Below the pieces are notes generated by a model. That model was given only the letters and a program-made list of their open reading frames with translations, was not told the origin of the DNA and searched no databases. Positions 35,199 through 44,390 of a stretch of 64,000 nt of DNA are shown piece after piece (positions within the stretch are counted from its first letter, which is position 1; each line of letters opens with the position of its first letter). The stretch spans positions 27,874 to 91,873 of the forward strand of contig CAYWNA010000017.1 of the NCBI GenBank assembly GCA_964459305.1, read 5' to 3'. The stretch is from CAYWNA01 sp964459305 (GTDB lineage Bacteria; Planctomycetota; Planctomycetia; Pirellulales; Pirellulaceae). The position numbers were made by a program, and so were the translations under genes.

Positions 35199-36815
35199 CT
35201 AGAAAGGAATCTCGTCGTCGAAATCCTCCTCGTTGCGGCATCGCTGGAGCAGGTGGTCGAGTTGGCGTTCGAGGTCTGCGCACTTCGCGGCGAGTTCCGG
35301 TCGAGTTGCGGATAGTCCGTCTAGCTCTTCGGAAAAACGGGCAACGGAGGATTCGGCCATCCAGGAGTTGCGATCGTCGATCGCATGCCTCAGTTCGGCA
35401 AAGCAGGAGCGGAGCGAGCGGGCCAGCTCGGCGCCGCCCTCGGTAGACGCCAGATCCTCGCCCAGTTCACCGAGATGCCCCCCGATGCCGAACAGCATCA
35501 GCGGCAAAGCATGCGCCACGGGCATTGCATCTGTCGCCGACTGGTCCGAGAAACTCGTCTTCCACACTGGCGATTGCGAGTCGTCTATTCCGAGAAACTC
35601 CTGCGCTGGCGTGCGGCCGTCGATAAAGCCTTGATCGCGTTTCCGCTTTTCGTCCAGTTGGCGGCTCCACTCTTCGTATTCGCGCTGTTCCTTGTCCCAT
35701 TCCTCCCGAGTCCGGTGTAACGAAAACGCGAAGTCCCAATCCATGTTCGAGCCGTCCAGGTGCCAGAAGGTCAGGCCAAATTGTTCGTCGGCCATCATTT
35801 GGCACACTGGGCAGTCGTGATCGACAATCGTCTCTTCGCCCGACACGCACTCCGGCAGCCGCCTCCGCTCCCGGTCGATAACCGACGCCGGGCTGCGGCC
35901 GTACAGTTCTTCGAGATTGGGACCGTGCAACCATTCCTGGCAAAGCTGCTGCAGGTGTTCGGTTTCGGCCGGAAGATCGGCGTCGGCAATCGGATTGCCC
36001 GCCAGCCGCTCGATGCACTCGTGAAGAAGCTCCCGAGCCAAATCGTAGTACAGTACGATCTCGTGCGAGCCGAATCCGCCGAACCGATAAGCGGCCGATT
36101 CGCGCGGGATTCCCGGAGGCGCCTGACCGACGAACGACCAGCGGTGCTGCTGATTTTGAAGGTCGCTGGTGATATGCTCGTGCCGATCGTCGATCATCAG
36201 TTCTCGCGGGCACCGGTTGCCCAAGTCGCGCCGAGGCGCAAGCAGCCAGCGAGCATGAATTTCGTTAGCCAACTCGTATCGGGCGTCGTTATTCAGGTCG
36301 CCGAGTTCCGTCTGGCGGGCACGGACTTCGCGCAGGATGAACGCCGGCATCCTATCGTAGAACACGGCCCGGGCGTCAAACGGCTCGGTGGCCAACCGCT
36401 GCCTACGCCGGAGGGCCGACAACTGCTCGAACGCATCGACATCGTGCGAGAATTCCCAATCGCTCGATAGATGGTACGGCAACATGAGTTCGCCGGCCGC
36501 ATCGCCGTCGTACCACGCAACCGTGCCGCGGTGGCCGAACGAGGAGTACGTCGAAAGGCTTACCACGAGCCGCCCGGCCAGGTCCACAAAGACGATTCCG
36601 GCATCCCAGGGCTGGAGACACACGCCGCCGTGCCATCCGTCGAAGAAGCCGCAGTCTTCCGCCCGGCGAAGAAACCGGCCGACTGCCAGATCGAGTTCCT
36701 CGATGGTCTCCGGATCCGCCGCCAGCGCCGCGACGATCCATTCACTCTCCGATCCGTCGACACGCGCGTATAAGGATCGCTCCGCATCGAGAACGTTCAG
36801 TGTGATTTCGCTCAT
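35199..36815 (-). CDS. Conserved hypothetical protein with CPxC-type motif
   Basis: I do not recognise a function. The 538-residue soluble protein has no signal peptide or membrane helix, and GAAGGAGA precedes ATG 36815. Visible features are an N-terminal LNVLDAERSLYARVDGSESE, FDGWHGGVCLQPWDAGIVFV, RCPRELMIDDRHEH, a CPVC pair (VDHDCPVCQMMADEQFGLTF), WHLDGSNMDWDFAFSLHRTR, and a long charged helical stretch (REEWDKEQREYEEWSRQLDE). The C-terminal 110 residues are helical and rich in charged residues. The composition suggests an intracellular protein, and the CPVC pair may bind a metal. It is probably cotranscribed with the gene at 36864, which ends 48 bp upstream. Confidence 0.8.
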   Translation of the reverse strand: MSEITLNVLDAERSLYARVDGSESEWIVAALAADPETIEELDLAVGRFLRRAEDCGFFDGWHGGVCLQPWDAGIVFVDLAGRLVVSLSTYSSFGHRGTVAWYDGDAAGELMLPYHLSSDWEFSHDVDAFEQLSALRRRQRLATEPFDARAVFYDRMPAFILREVRARQTELGDLNNDARYELANEIHARWLLAPRRDLGNRCPRELMIDDRHEHITSDLQNQQHRWSFVGQAPPGIPRESAAYRFGGFGSHEIVLYYDLARELLHECIERLAGNPIADADLPAETEHLQQLCQEWLHGPNLEELYGRSPASVIDRERRRLPECVSGEETIVDHDCPVCQMMADEQFGLTFWHLDGSNMDWDFAFSLHRTREEWDKEQREYEEWSRQLDEKRKRDQGFIDGRTPAQEFLGIDDSQSPVWKTSFSDQSATDAMPVAHALPLMLFGIGGHLGELGEDLASTEGGAELARSLRSCFAELRHAIDDRNSWMAESSVARFSEELDGLSATRPELAAKCADLERQLDHLLQRCRNEEDFDDEIPF

Positions 36816-36863
36816 CTCCGGTCTCCTTCGCAGGAAGATCCGTCTACCTGCCGGACATCGCTT

Positions 36864-37406
36864 CTATCTGCAAGACTTCGCTTTCCTGGGACAGAGTTCT
36901 TGCACGAACCGCTTGACTTCCGAGATGCCTTTCTTGCTCTTGGTACCCTTGCGCCAATCTTGGTACACGGTCACAAAAAACTCGCCCGGTGCATCCACGG
37001 CCCAGTCTTTGTACTCCGATTCGGATTCCGTTTCGAAGCGATGAATCCCCTGCAGTATCCCCATGCAGTGCAACTTGGCCTGGGCCGTCAATCGGAGTTG
37101 TTGGCACTTGCGAAGTTGTTCGAGAAAGGGCTCCAGTGCGTCGTCGAACAACTGCCACGCGCAGTCGCCGGGATCGACGTATCCGTCTCGCGTCGAGCCA
37201 GGCCCGTCCCACACATCCTCCACGGCAATCGAACCCAACTCCCAGAATACTTGCTCGGCGATTTCCTCCAAATCGACATCACCGACAAGATTCAGCGCGA
37301 TCTCTTGGGCCTTCTTCCGGATCTCCGCGTCGGAAGCCACTAATTGACTCAACACCGCCGCCGCCTCTTCTGGTGCGAGGATCTTAAGAATGTCTTTTCT
37401 TGCCAT
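36864..37406 (-). CDS. Conserved hypothetical protein, 180 aa
   Basis: The 180-residue protein is cytoplasmic and mostly helical. The N-terminus ILKILAPEEAAAVLSQLVAS is followed by DVDLEEIAEQVFWELGSIAV and EDVWDGPGSTRDGYVDPGDC. The middle part AKLHCMGILQGIHRFETESE and then YKDWAVDAPGEFF recalls a conserved uncharacterised family known to me only as hypothetical. No catalytic motif is evident. It precedes the 538-residue protein by 48 bp on the same strand, so they likely form a two-gene operon. Confidence 0.75.
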   Translation of the reverse strand: MARKDILKILAPEEAAAVLSQLVASDAEIRKKAQEIALNLVGDVDLEEIAEQVFWELGSIAVEDVWDGPGSTRDGYVDPGDCAWQLFDDALEPFLEQLRKCQQLRLTAQAKLHCMGILQGIHRFETESESEYKDWAVDAPGEFFVTVYQDWRKGTKSKKGISEVKRFVQELCPRKAKSCR

Positions 37407-37840
37407 TCGTGTCTACCTGACCGATTGAAACCCAGTGCGCTGCCGGCCCATCCGGCCACGTCGTCAGTTTTGCCACGGCGGCGATCCAAGTCAAGTCGAC
37501 GAAAAACGCCTTTGCTGCAGAAAAGGCAACCAAACGGCGGAATCAAAAGCCGCATGGTCGCCGCAGAACAGAATGATGTCGCGGCGCCACGGTTGAGCCC
37601 ATCCTTCACACGACGGGGCAATTCTCACCACTGCGTGCGTGTATGCCACCGGGTCGGGTTCTGGTAGAATCGAATGCGAAGAACTCAGCTACGAATTGAC
37701 CGAAGAAATGCGCCGAGCGATCATATAGGGAGAATCTGTCGAGTCGGTCGATCCCAAGACGGGCGATCGGTTATGCTGGCGGACTACTGACAGACATTTC
37801 CAGGCGATCTGTGTTCTGCAACTTCAAGGAGATATCTACG
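37407..37840. other. Intergenic region with a possible small-protein relic
   Basis: This 434-bp spacer lies between divergent genes. From about 37663 the plus strand reads CEELSYELTEEMRRAII, then a stop, then GESVESVDPKTGDRL in the same frame. That resembles small antitoxin-like proteins (ELTxEMRRAI..GxPVxxVDPxTxxxY) interrupted by TAG. I call it a possible relic only. Nothing else was recognised. Confidence 0.35.
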
Positions 37841-38737
37841 ATGAAACGACGTGACTTCTTGCGTACCAGCGGTCTGGCCGCGGTTGGTGTTTCGGCTTTT
37901 CCTTTTGGCTGGGTGTCGGCGGCTGAAAAGAAGCCGCAGAAAGTCCTTTACTACACGCGAAGCACCGGTTACGAGCATTCCGCGGTGAAACGAGAGAACG
38001 GCGAATTGAGCGTCTCGGACAAGGCGCTGATCGCAATGGGCAAAAGGGTCGGGATTGACGTGACTTGCACCAAGGACGGGCGCGTCTTTGATGGCGATAT
38101 TGACCAGTACGATGCCTTTGCCTTCTACTCCTGCGGCAACCAGTGCGTCCCCGGCGGGCGTCCCGAGAACGAGCCCATGACGCCGAAAGGCAAGCAGCGG
38201 CTTCTGGATGCTGTGGCTGCCGGCAAAGGCTACGTTGGCTTTCACAGCGGCGCCGACACGTTTCATAGCAGCGGCAGCAAGATCGACCCGTACGTGACCA
38301 TGGTCGGCGGCGAGTTCATGGGCCATGGCACACAGCAGCCTGGCAGGCTAGTGATCACGTCGCCCAAGTTCCCGGGTCTGGAGGACTGCAAGAATGAGGT
38401 GACGATCGAGCGCGAGGAATGGTACACATTCCGCAACTTCGGGCGCGACTTGCACGTCATCCTGGTGCAGGACACCGAGATGCTGAAGAAGGAGCACAAG
38501 CAAGATAAGTTCCTACACACGCGCCCATCGTTCCCGCAGACTTGGGCTCGGAAACATGGCAAAGGACGCGTCTTCTACACGTCCTTCGGCCACGTGCATG
38601 ACGTGTGGGCCAACGCGTTCTTCCAGAGCCTGGTACTGGGCGGCTTCGCCTGGGCCATGGGCAACGTCGAGGCCGATGTGCCGCCCAACATCGAGGAAGT
38701 GACACCCGGCGCGTGGGACGTACCCAAGAAAGCGTAG
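37841..38737 (+). CDS. Tat-exported ThuA-domain protein
   Basis: ATG 37841 follows AAGGAG and gives 298 residues. MKRRDFLRTSGLAAVGVSAF is a twin-arginine signal. The mature protein is a ThuA (trehalose-utilisation-like, amidotransferase-fold) domain: VLYYTRSTGYEHSAVKREN, AFAFYSCGNQC, AAGKGYVGFHSGADTFH, GGEFMGHG, RVFYTSFGHVHDVW. ThuA proteins are associated with sugar metabolism, often next to Gfo/Idh/MocA oxidoreductases as here, but their chemistry is poorly known. The next gene starts 53 bp downstream. Confidence 0.88.
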   Translation: MKRRDFLRTSGLAAVGVSAFPFGWVSAAEKKPQKVLYYTRSTGYEHSAVKRENGELSVSDKALIAMGKRVGIDVTCTKDGRVFDGDIDQYDAFAFYSCGNQCVPGGRPENEPMTPKGKQRLLDAVAAGKGYVGFHSGADTFHSSGSKIDPYVTMVGGEFMGHGTQQPGRLVITSPKFPGLEDCKNEVTIEREEWYTFRNFGRDLHVILVQDTEMLKKEHKQDKFLHTRPSFPQTWARKHGKGRVFYTSFGHVHDVWANAFFQSLVLGGFAWAMGNVEADVPPNIEEVTPGAWDVPKKA

Positions 38738-38790
38738 ATAACTGATGCGACTCGATGCATGAATATTCACCCCGAATCCAGGAAAATGAC

Positions 38791-40143
38791 ATGACCGAAT
38801 CCAAGAATGCTCCAAGCACCACTCGTCGACGGTTCCTTCAGCAAAGCGGTTGCGCCGCTGCCGTGCTGGGCCTTTCCGTTCCGGCTGTTCACGCCGCCGA
38901 AGACAACACAATCCGCTTGGCGCTGATCGGCTGTGGCGGTCGCGGCAATGGGGCTGTCGGCAACGCGCTGAATACAAAGGAACAGGGCCCGATCAAGTTG
39001 TACGCCATGGCGGATCTCGACGAGAAGCGCATGGAAAGCTCGCGTAAATCGCTCAAGAGGCGATTCGAAGACCAGGTCGACGTCGCGGACGACCGCAAAT
39101 TCGTCGGCTTCGACGCCTACAAGAAGGCCATCGACATACTGCGCCCTGGCGACGTTGCCATGTGTACCACGCGCGCGTACATCCGCTCGTTGCACGTCGA
39201 GTACGCGGTCAAGAAGGGTATCAACGTTTTCATGGAAAAGCCCTTTGCATCGGATCCGATGGGCCTGCACCGGATGCTCCGCGCCGGCGAAGAAGCCGAG
39301 AGGAAGGGGTTAAAGATCGCCGCAGGTCTGCAATGCCGCCACTCGCCGGCGCGTGCAGCGCTGATCGATAGAATCAACGACGGCGCAATGGGGGACATTT
39401 CCTACATTCGTGCCAACCGTCTGACCGGCCGCCGCGGGATGGGCAGCCAGGGCGAGAAGTCCAATGATCTGACGGCACAGTTGCAGTTCGGCAAGATCAA
39501 CCTGTTGTGGGTCGGCTCCGGGCATATGGTCGATAACTTGATCCACCAGATCGACGAGTGCTGCTGGCTGATGGACGACTGGCCGGTCTCTTGCCACGGC
39601 ATGGGCGGTCGCGAGGTGGGCAGCGACGATCACGGCCAGAACATCGACAGCTACTCGATGGAGTTCACCTTTCCCAACGGCAAGAAGGCGTTCTGCGGGT
39701 TTCGCCGGGCGCACAAGGGCTTCACCGACTTTGCCACGTTCGTCCACTGCACCCAAAAGGCCGGGCAGTTCTCCGGCAAAGTCCACAAGGCCACGGTCCA
39801 CATGTTCAAGGACCAGCGGATCGCGGAGGACAACATCGAGTGGACACCCACGCCCGACGCCCATAACCCATGGGATTACGAATGGATCGCCTTGATCGAT
39901 AGTATCCGCAACGACAAGCCCCATAACGAGGCGAAGCGGGCCGTGTACGCCGACTACGCCTCGCTGATGGGCCGCGCCGCAGCCCACTACAACCGGATCG
40001 TCACCTGGGACGAGATCACCAGTTCCAAATTCCAGTTCTGCGACTACCTCGACGATCTGGCCTACGACAGCCCGGCGCCGGTCCAGGCCGACAGCGACGG
40101 CTACTTCCCCGCCCCAGTCGCGGGCAAGTGGGAGGAACTTTGA
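38791..40143 (+). CDS. Tat-exported Gfo/Idh/MocA-family oxidoreductase
   Basis: I use ATG 38791, after AGGA, which places the twin-arginine signal (TTRRRFLQQSGCAAAVLGLS) near the start. The 450-residue protein has a Rossmann GxGGRG motif (LALIGCGGRGNGAVGNAL), then DLDEKRME, and the family's EKP motif in INVFMEKPFASDP. The C-terminal alpha/beta domain carries GSGHMVDNLIHQIDECCWLM, whose H-x-x-x-D/E pattern includes the likely catalytic His. These enzymes oxidise sugars or cyclitols with NAD(P), and the exported planctomycete group may carry its cofactor through Tat. The gene likely forms an operon with the ThuA gene. Confidence 0.92.
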   Translation: MTESKNAPSTTRRRFLQQSGCAAAVLGLSVPAVHAAEDNTIRLALIGCGGRGNGAVGNALNTKEQGPIKLYAMADLDEKRMESSRKSLKRRFEDQVDVADDRKFVGFDAYKKAIDILRPGDVAMCTTRAYIRSLHVEYAVKKGINVFMEKPFASDPMGLHRMLRAGEEAERKGLKIAAGLQCRHSPARAALIDRINDGAMGDISYIRANRLTGRRGMGSQGEKSNDLTAQLQFGKINLLWVGSGHMVDNLIHQIDECCWLMDDWPVSCHGMGGREVGSDDHGQNIDSYSMEFTFPNGKKAFCGFRRAHKGFTDFATFVHCTQKAGQFSGKVHKATVHMFKDQRIAEDNIEWTPTPDAHNPWDYEWIALIDSIRNDKPHNEAKRAVYADYASLMGRAAAHYNRIVTWDEITSSKFQFCDYLDDLAYDSPAPVQADSDGYFPAPVAGKWEEL

Positions 40144-40182
40144 AACGCAAGTAGAGGCGGACACGACCGAGGTTGCTCGTTG

Positions 40183-40311
40183 GGCGAGCGGCAGATGAGA
40201 GTTGGCCAGAGTAGCAGGCACACTCCGTGTGCCGTCCGCTTCCGGCTACGGCACACGGAGTGTGCCTGCTACTTTCCAAGAGGTGAGATTTCAATCGCCG
40301 TCCGCCTGCAG
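40183..40311. repeat. Palindromic element with 26-bp perfect arms
   Basis: Arms 40210-40235 and 40248-40273 are exact reverse complements over 26 bp (AGTAGCAGGCACACTCCGTG...) with a 12-base loop. GGCGAGCGGCAGATGA lies before it, from 40183. A degenerate inverted copy of that leader (TTTCAATCGCCGTCCGCC) follows at about 40294-40311. It lies between convergent genes, so it might also terminate both, though there is no T-tract. Confidence 0.8.
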
Positions 40312-40336
40312 GTTACACGACCGGCCGGCAGGGACA

Positions 40337-41737
40337 CTACGCCCGTACGAGCAGGGCAGCCTTGCGCGAACGTTCGTAGAGGTCTCGCCATTTCGCGGTG
40401 CCGTCGTCGGGGAATAGCCGAATGGTCGCACCTCGCTCGTAGTACGGCACAATGTCGGGTTTCATGGCGGTGTTCAGCACGAAGTTCACTCCGCCAAGGT
40501 GATTGAAGTACATCTTCTTGCCGTCCGGCCAACTCGCCTCGACCAACCGCGGCGGATCGGGGCGCTGTTTGGGTTTATCAACTCGGAATCGCTCGACCGC
40601 GTCCCAATCGATCTCGTATCCGAGCCCCGCTCCCGTGGGCACGGCGGCGAAGCCGTCTTTCAGTTTGATCGGCTTGGTCAACATTTGATGCGTGTATAGC
40701 TGATGGCAATTCACCGCCGGCCAAGTCGAATGGCTCGTGACTGCGCCCAGGTGAAGCGACCACGCCGCAGTGACCCCTGTACCCACCAATTGCAGCCAAA
40801 ACGGCATATCGGCCATGGCCGCAACGTGGGCTTGACGCATCACGCGACTCGCTCCGCCGCTGACAACGAAACCGTCACATACATCCTGCTTAATCGCGAT
40901 CTTCGGTGCCGGTGTACCATAGTGCATCGCAACCTTGACCCGTGTGGCCTTACGGATGGCCTGATTACCGGGAATGTCTCCTTGCGGAATCGGCGACTCG
41001 TAGATGTCCGTCTGCGGGTACTCGGCCAAATCCTTCACAATCTTCATGCCCCGCTCGGCGTCCAGCAATGTGGCATTGAAGTCCATATCAATTTTGAACT
41101 CCGGTGGGATGTCCTTCACAGCTGCGTCCATTTGTTCGTAGATGTCGAACCAAGGCCGGCCTTTCGTCTTGTACGCCATATAGCCCTGCCGGTACGCCTC
41201 CTGGCACTCCTCCGCCATATCTTTGGGATAGGTATCGATGTTCCACCAGGAAAGCGGTGTGCGCTCGTGGACCTGGGCGCCAAGCAATCGGTGAATTGGC
41301 ACGTCGCAGGCGCGGGCAACCGCGTCGAAAAGAGCCATCTGCAGACCGGCTCCCAGCGAGTCGTCCCACATGATCTGAGCGGCGTTTTTCCCACGCGCGC
41401 GGTCAACGCTCTTGTCGGTCGTGCGACCCCACGTGTAGTACAGCAATGTTTCGCCATGGCCTTGATGCCCGCTCTGCAGGTGCACGGTGAGTATCTCTGA
41501 GTATTTCCAATGCGGCAGCTCGCGCGACATGTTCCGTTCGGGGATTTCACGGAACGGAACCTTGACGGTGACGCGATCAATGCGAGTCACGGTCAAATCG
41601 CCCGACGGCGGCGCCGAAATTGCCGGCAAACCCCGCAACAGACCGCCCGCCGCGATGCCTGTCAAACCCGCCTTCAGGAAGCGTCGTCGATGAATTCTGG
41701 TCGTGGAAGTCTGCCGGTTCGTCTGAGGAGCTGTCAT
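40337..41737 (-). CDS. Tat-exported enolase-superfamily (mandelate racemase/muconate cycloisomerase-like) protein
   Basis: The ATG at 41737 begins a 466-residue protein with a twin-arginine signal (HRRRFLKAGLTGIAAGG). The N-terminal capping domain and C-terminal barrel of the MR/MLE superfamily are visible. KTKGRPWFD holds the usual Lys-x-Lys site, KIDMDFNATLL the first metal Asp, and TDIYESPIPQGD the second ligand Glu. The third ligand is less clear, around KIAIKQDVCDGFVVSGGASR, where Asp is expected. The C-terminus has FNHLGGVNFVLN. The substrate is probably a sugar acid or a dehydratable acid, inferred from the family. Export of such enzymes through Tat is typical of planctomycetes. Confidence 0.85.
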   Translation of the reverse strand: MTAPQTNRQTSTTRIHRRRFLKAGLTGIAAGGLLRGLPAISAPPSGDLTVTRIDRVTVKVPFREIPERNMSRELPHWKYSEILTVHLQSGHQGHGETLLYYTWGRTTDKSVDRARGKNAAQIMWDDSLGAGLQMALFDAVARACDVPIHRLLGAQVHERTPLSWWNIDTYPKDMAEECQEAYRQGYMAYKTKGRPWFDIYEQMDAAVKDIPPEFKIDMDFNATLLDAERGMKIVKDLAEYPQTDIYESPIPQGDIPGNQAIRKATRVKVAMHYGTPAPKIAIKQDVCDGFVVSGGASRVMRQAHVAAMADMPFWLQLVGTGVTAAWSLHLGAVTSHSTWPAVNCHQLYTHQMLTKPIKLKDGFAAVPTGAGLGYEIDWDAVERFRVDKPKQRPDPPRLVEASWPDGKKMYFNHLGGVNFVLNTAMKPDIVPYYERGATIRLFPDDGTAKWRDLYERSRKAALLVRA

Positions 41738-42035
41738 CGTGCAATCCAATCAACAAGAAGAACGGAGGCCCGAAGCAGGATTATCCTAACAACTGACGAG
41801 CACCGATGCCACTGACGCACTCGCCGTTCGTCGGGCAAGGCGGCCAAATGACGGATGGAGTGTCCCATCGCAGCGGAGCCGCAACCGAAGCAACAGGCAG
41901 ATGCACAGTGTGACTGCTACGCTGAAGAACGCGGATGCCGTGGTCTCGCCGTTTCGAAACACGACGCTTGACCGTGGCTTCGATCCATCGCCATCGTCCA
42001 TCAGAGGCAGCCATATCCGTCACGCCGAGCGTAGA
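41738..42035. other. Intergenic, about 300 bp
   Basis: The spacer lies between two minus-strand genes and should hold the promoter of the enolase-superfamily gene. I see no palindrome, relic or convincing hexamer pair. Confidence 0.45.
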
Positions 42036-44390
42036 CTACCGTCTCTTCGCCTGTTGGAGAATTTGCCTGGCCTGAGTTACCTGAGTTCCGGACAGGACAA
42101 GGTACCCTCTACCTGCAATTCGAACGGTCGCTTCGCCGCTATCCTCCTCCGGCGGCAACGGTTTGCCGAAAGGCCGCATCACGGAAAGTCGACCGGGTGG
42201 CACGGGCAATCGCAATTCCACTTCATCGTCGACGGCCCACGCAAGGATGTATGTGTCCATCGGGCATGTTCTGCGGCGAAAGCTGTACGCACGAATGCGG
42301 CCGTCCGCCACGTTGGGGACCTCATCAATGGCAACCAGTTCGTGTTGCCCGTGTTCGTTGATGAAAAGGTGGTGTTCCTGACGGTGGGCGAGTATTGCAC
42401 GTTGCGCTTCGGTCAGATCTCGATTGGCGAGGAAGTTCTTCCAGATCCCGCGCTGCTCGAAACAAGGGACGTAGCGTGCGTGCTCTGCGTCGACGTTCTT
42501 GAGCAAATCGCGATGTGCGTCGGTCAGATGATCTCCGAGCCTGGCGTCTTCCCAAGTTTTGATCACGTCAAGGCAATCCGCCCATCGCGGGTTCGACTCG
42601 ACTTCTGCCAGACCAATCTTCAGCGAAATCGGGCAATCCCATGCCGCCGCTCGACTGATCACGTATTCCCACACGTCGGGCCCGGCACAGCCATTGCTGG
42701 TCTTTCCGAATCGCCCCAGCCAGCCGAATTCGATGCGCGAGAAGTCATTCGCTCGCGCGGCAGCCGTGGGGCAAGGCATCAGACGGCAGAAGTCTTTCAT
42801 GCCATCGGCCGAGGCGACGATGTCGTATGCATTACTACGCGTGATCATATGCCAACTGAAGTGCGTGTAATGGGCCGCTTCGCATACGGGCGGTCGCGGT
42901 TCCAGTAGACGAAACACGCGATACTGGGCCGAGGCCACGTGATGCCAAAACGGTTCATGGACATCCTCCGCCCCATCGAAATAGACCATTTCATAGGGGC
43001 CGGTCTGGCGGAAGATGTCAGCAATGCGCCGCGCCGCCTCGTCCTGAATGTCCGTGTCCTGGTCAAAGCGAATGAAAGCGGGCCAGTTATCGACGTCAAC
43101 CAGCCCCAATGACTTGCCTCTATGGTGGGCCGATTGCGAGGTGTTCAAGTAACCGCGACGGCAGCCGGTGAAGCGATAGCCGGGGGCGGTGTCGTAGTTT
43201 TCATAGGCGATCAGTTCGTTGCCGGCCTTCAGCAACCGGCGGCCTTCATCAAGCGTGCATCCTTCCGGATTCTCGGCAACCGGCAATACGTCTGCGTCGG
43301 TACTCACGTCGGCGGCAAGCGTGAAGGATCGACGTTGGTGCAACCGGTCGTCCGGCACCGGCGTTACGTACGGATCGTTCCTGTGCGTCTTGCTGTAGTG
43401 AATGTGCATCCCAACTTTCAACCCGGCGGCGCGGATCGTGTGAGTGACCTTTTTCAGGTCGGCCATGCCGTTTGGGAACCGGGCGTTCCACTGGAGATGC
43501 CCCGCGCCTTTGGCGAAAGTCGTGTAGGAAAACAGGATCATGCGGAACCCGCCGCGCTTGGCCCATTTGACATACTCAGCAGTATTTTCGGGAGTCAGGC
43601 CGCTGACCCACAAGTAGGAGCATCTCAGCACGGGCTGTCGGCGATGCGTCGCGCCGCTGGGCAGACCAAAGTCATGTTCGACGACCGTCATGGCATCAAG
43701 AAACCGGGTCTGGGGATCGCGACATCCAAACAGAACGGCCGTAGCTCCGTGAAACCCGACCGCCTTTTCGGCGGTTGCTCGCATCAGCACATGTTCCGCA
43801 CCGCGTTCCATTTCGACATTGGCTTTGAGGTTGCCTGCACAAAGGCACACGCCAAATTGCTCGTCGAATGCCACGTTAACCCATTCTCCCAGATGTGGCA
43901 GCTTCTTCATGCGAAGGCGGAGCAGATCGATGCGGTCGATGGTATCGTCGTCCAGCGTGAGCAATTCAAAGGCCAAGTACTCTTGCGCAGTAGTCACTCG
44001 GAATGTGGCAACTGCGTTGGCACCAGCGAAGTGGATGGTCAGTTTGTCTCCGGACAAGCTTGCCCGCGTCGCCGGAAACGACTCGCCGCCCCGGTAGACC
44101 CAGCGGCCCGTAAAGGCGTATTTGCCAGTGGACTCGGGTACCGAACGTCCCCCGCGGTAAACCACGGCCACTGGTTCCAGCACGCCCGTGTGCGCGTACT
44201 GACTTCCTTCGGCTTTGGACGTGAGGCTCTGCAGTGTTCCATCGTCTCGGATCTCCAGACGCAATGTGTCCGTCTCCAACGCGACTTGCCCGGCCGTACC
44301 TCGGCAGAGCGCCGCAACGGCGAGGAAGCCCATCAACGTCGACGCGACGCGGGTTCTTATGCCTGGAATGTATGAATGTATCGCGCTCAC
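42036..44390 (-). CDS. Exported protein resembling glycoside-hydrolase-type enzymes, last gene of VWA operon
   Basis: I choose GTG 44390. GGAGGGG lies six bases upstream and the start overlaps the previous stop as GTGA, matching the other junctions of this operon. The 784-residue protein has a signal peptide (ASTLMGFLAVAALCRGTAG). Residues about 40-190 are a beta-sandwich (TDTLRLEIRDDGTLQSLTSK). From about 260 a TIM-barrel-like part shows KRGGFRMILFSYTTFAKGAG, AAGLKVGMHIHYSKTH and YEMVYFDGAEDVHEPFWHH. The last could hold an Asp/Glu nucleophile. The overall pattern recalls retaining glycosidases, but I cannot name a GH family. Why it is coupled to a MoxR/VWA operon is unknown. Confidence 0.75.
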   Translation of the reverse strand: MSAIHSYIPGIRTRVASTLMGFLAVAALCRGTAGQVALETDTLRLEIRDDGTLQSLTSKAEGSQYAHTGVLEPVAVVYRGGRSVPESTGKYAFTGRWVYRGGESFPATRASLSGDKLTIHFAGANAVATFRVTTAQEYLAFELLTLDDDTIDRIDLLRLRMKKLPHLGEWVNVAFDEQFGVCLCAGNLKANVEMERGAEHVLMRATAEKAVGFHGATAVLFGCRDPQTRFLDAMTVVEHDFGLPSGATHRRQPVLRCSYLWVSGLTPENTAEYVKWAKRGGFRMILFSYTTFAKGAGHLQWNARFPNGMADLKKVTHTIRAAGLKVGMHIHYSKTHRNDPYVTPVPDDRLHQRRSFTLAADVSTDADVLPVAENPEGCTLDEGRRLLKAGNELIAYENYDTAPGYRFTGCRRGYLNTSQSAHHRGKSLGLVDVDNWPAFIRFDQDTDIQDEAARRIADIFRQTGPYEMVYFDGAEDVHEPFWHHVASAQYRVFRLLEPRPPVCEAAHYTHFSWHMITRSNAYDIVASADGMKDFCRLMPCPTAAARANDFSRIEFGWLGRFGKTSNGCAGPDVWEYVISRAAAWDCPISLKIGLAEVESNPRWADCLDVIKTWEDARLGDHLTDAHRDLLKNVDAEHARYVPCFEQRGIWKNFLANRDLTEAQRAILAHRQEHHLFINEHGQHELVAIDEVPNVADGRIRAYSFRRRTCPMDTYILAWAVDDEVELRLPVPPGRLSVMRPFGKPLPPEEDSGEATVRIAGRGYLVLSGTQVTQARQILQQAKRR

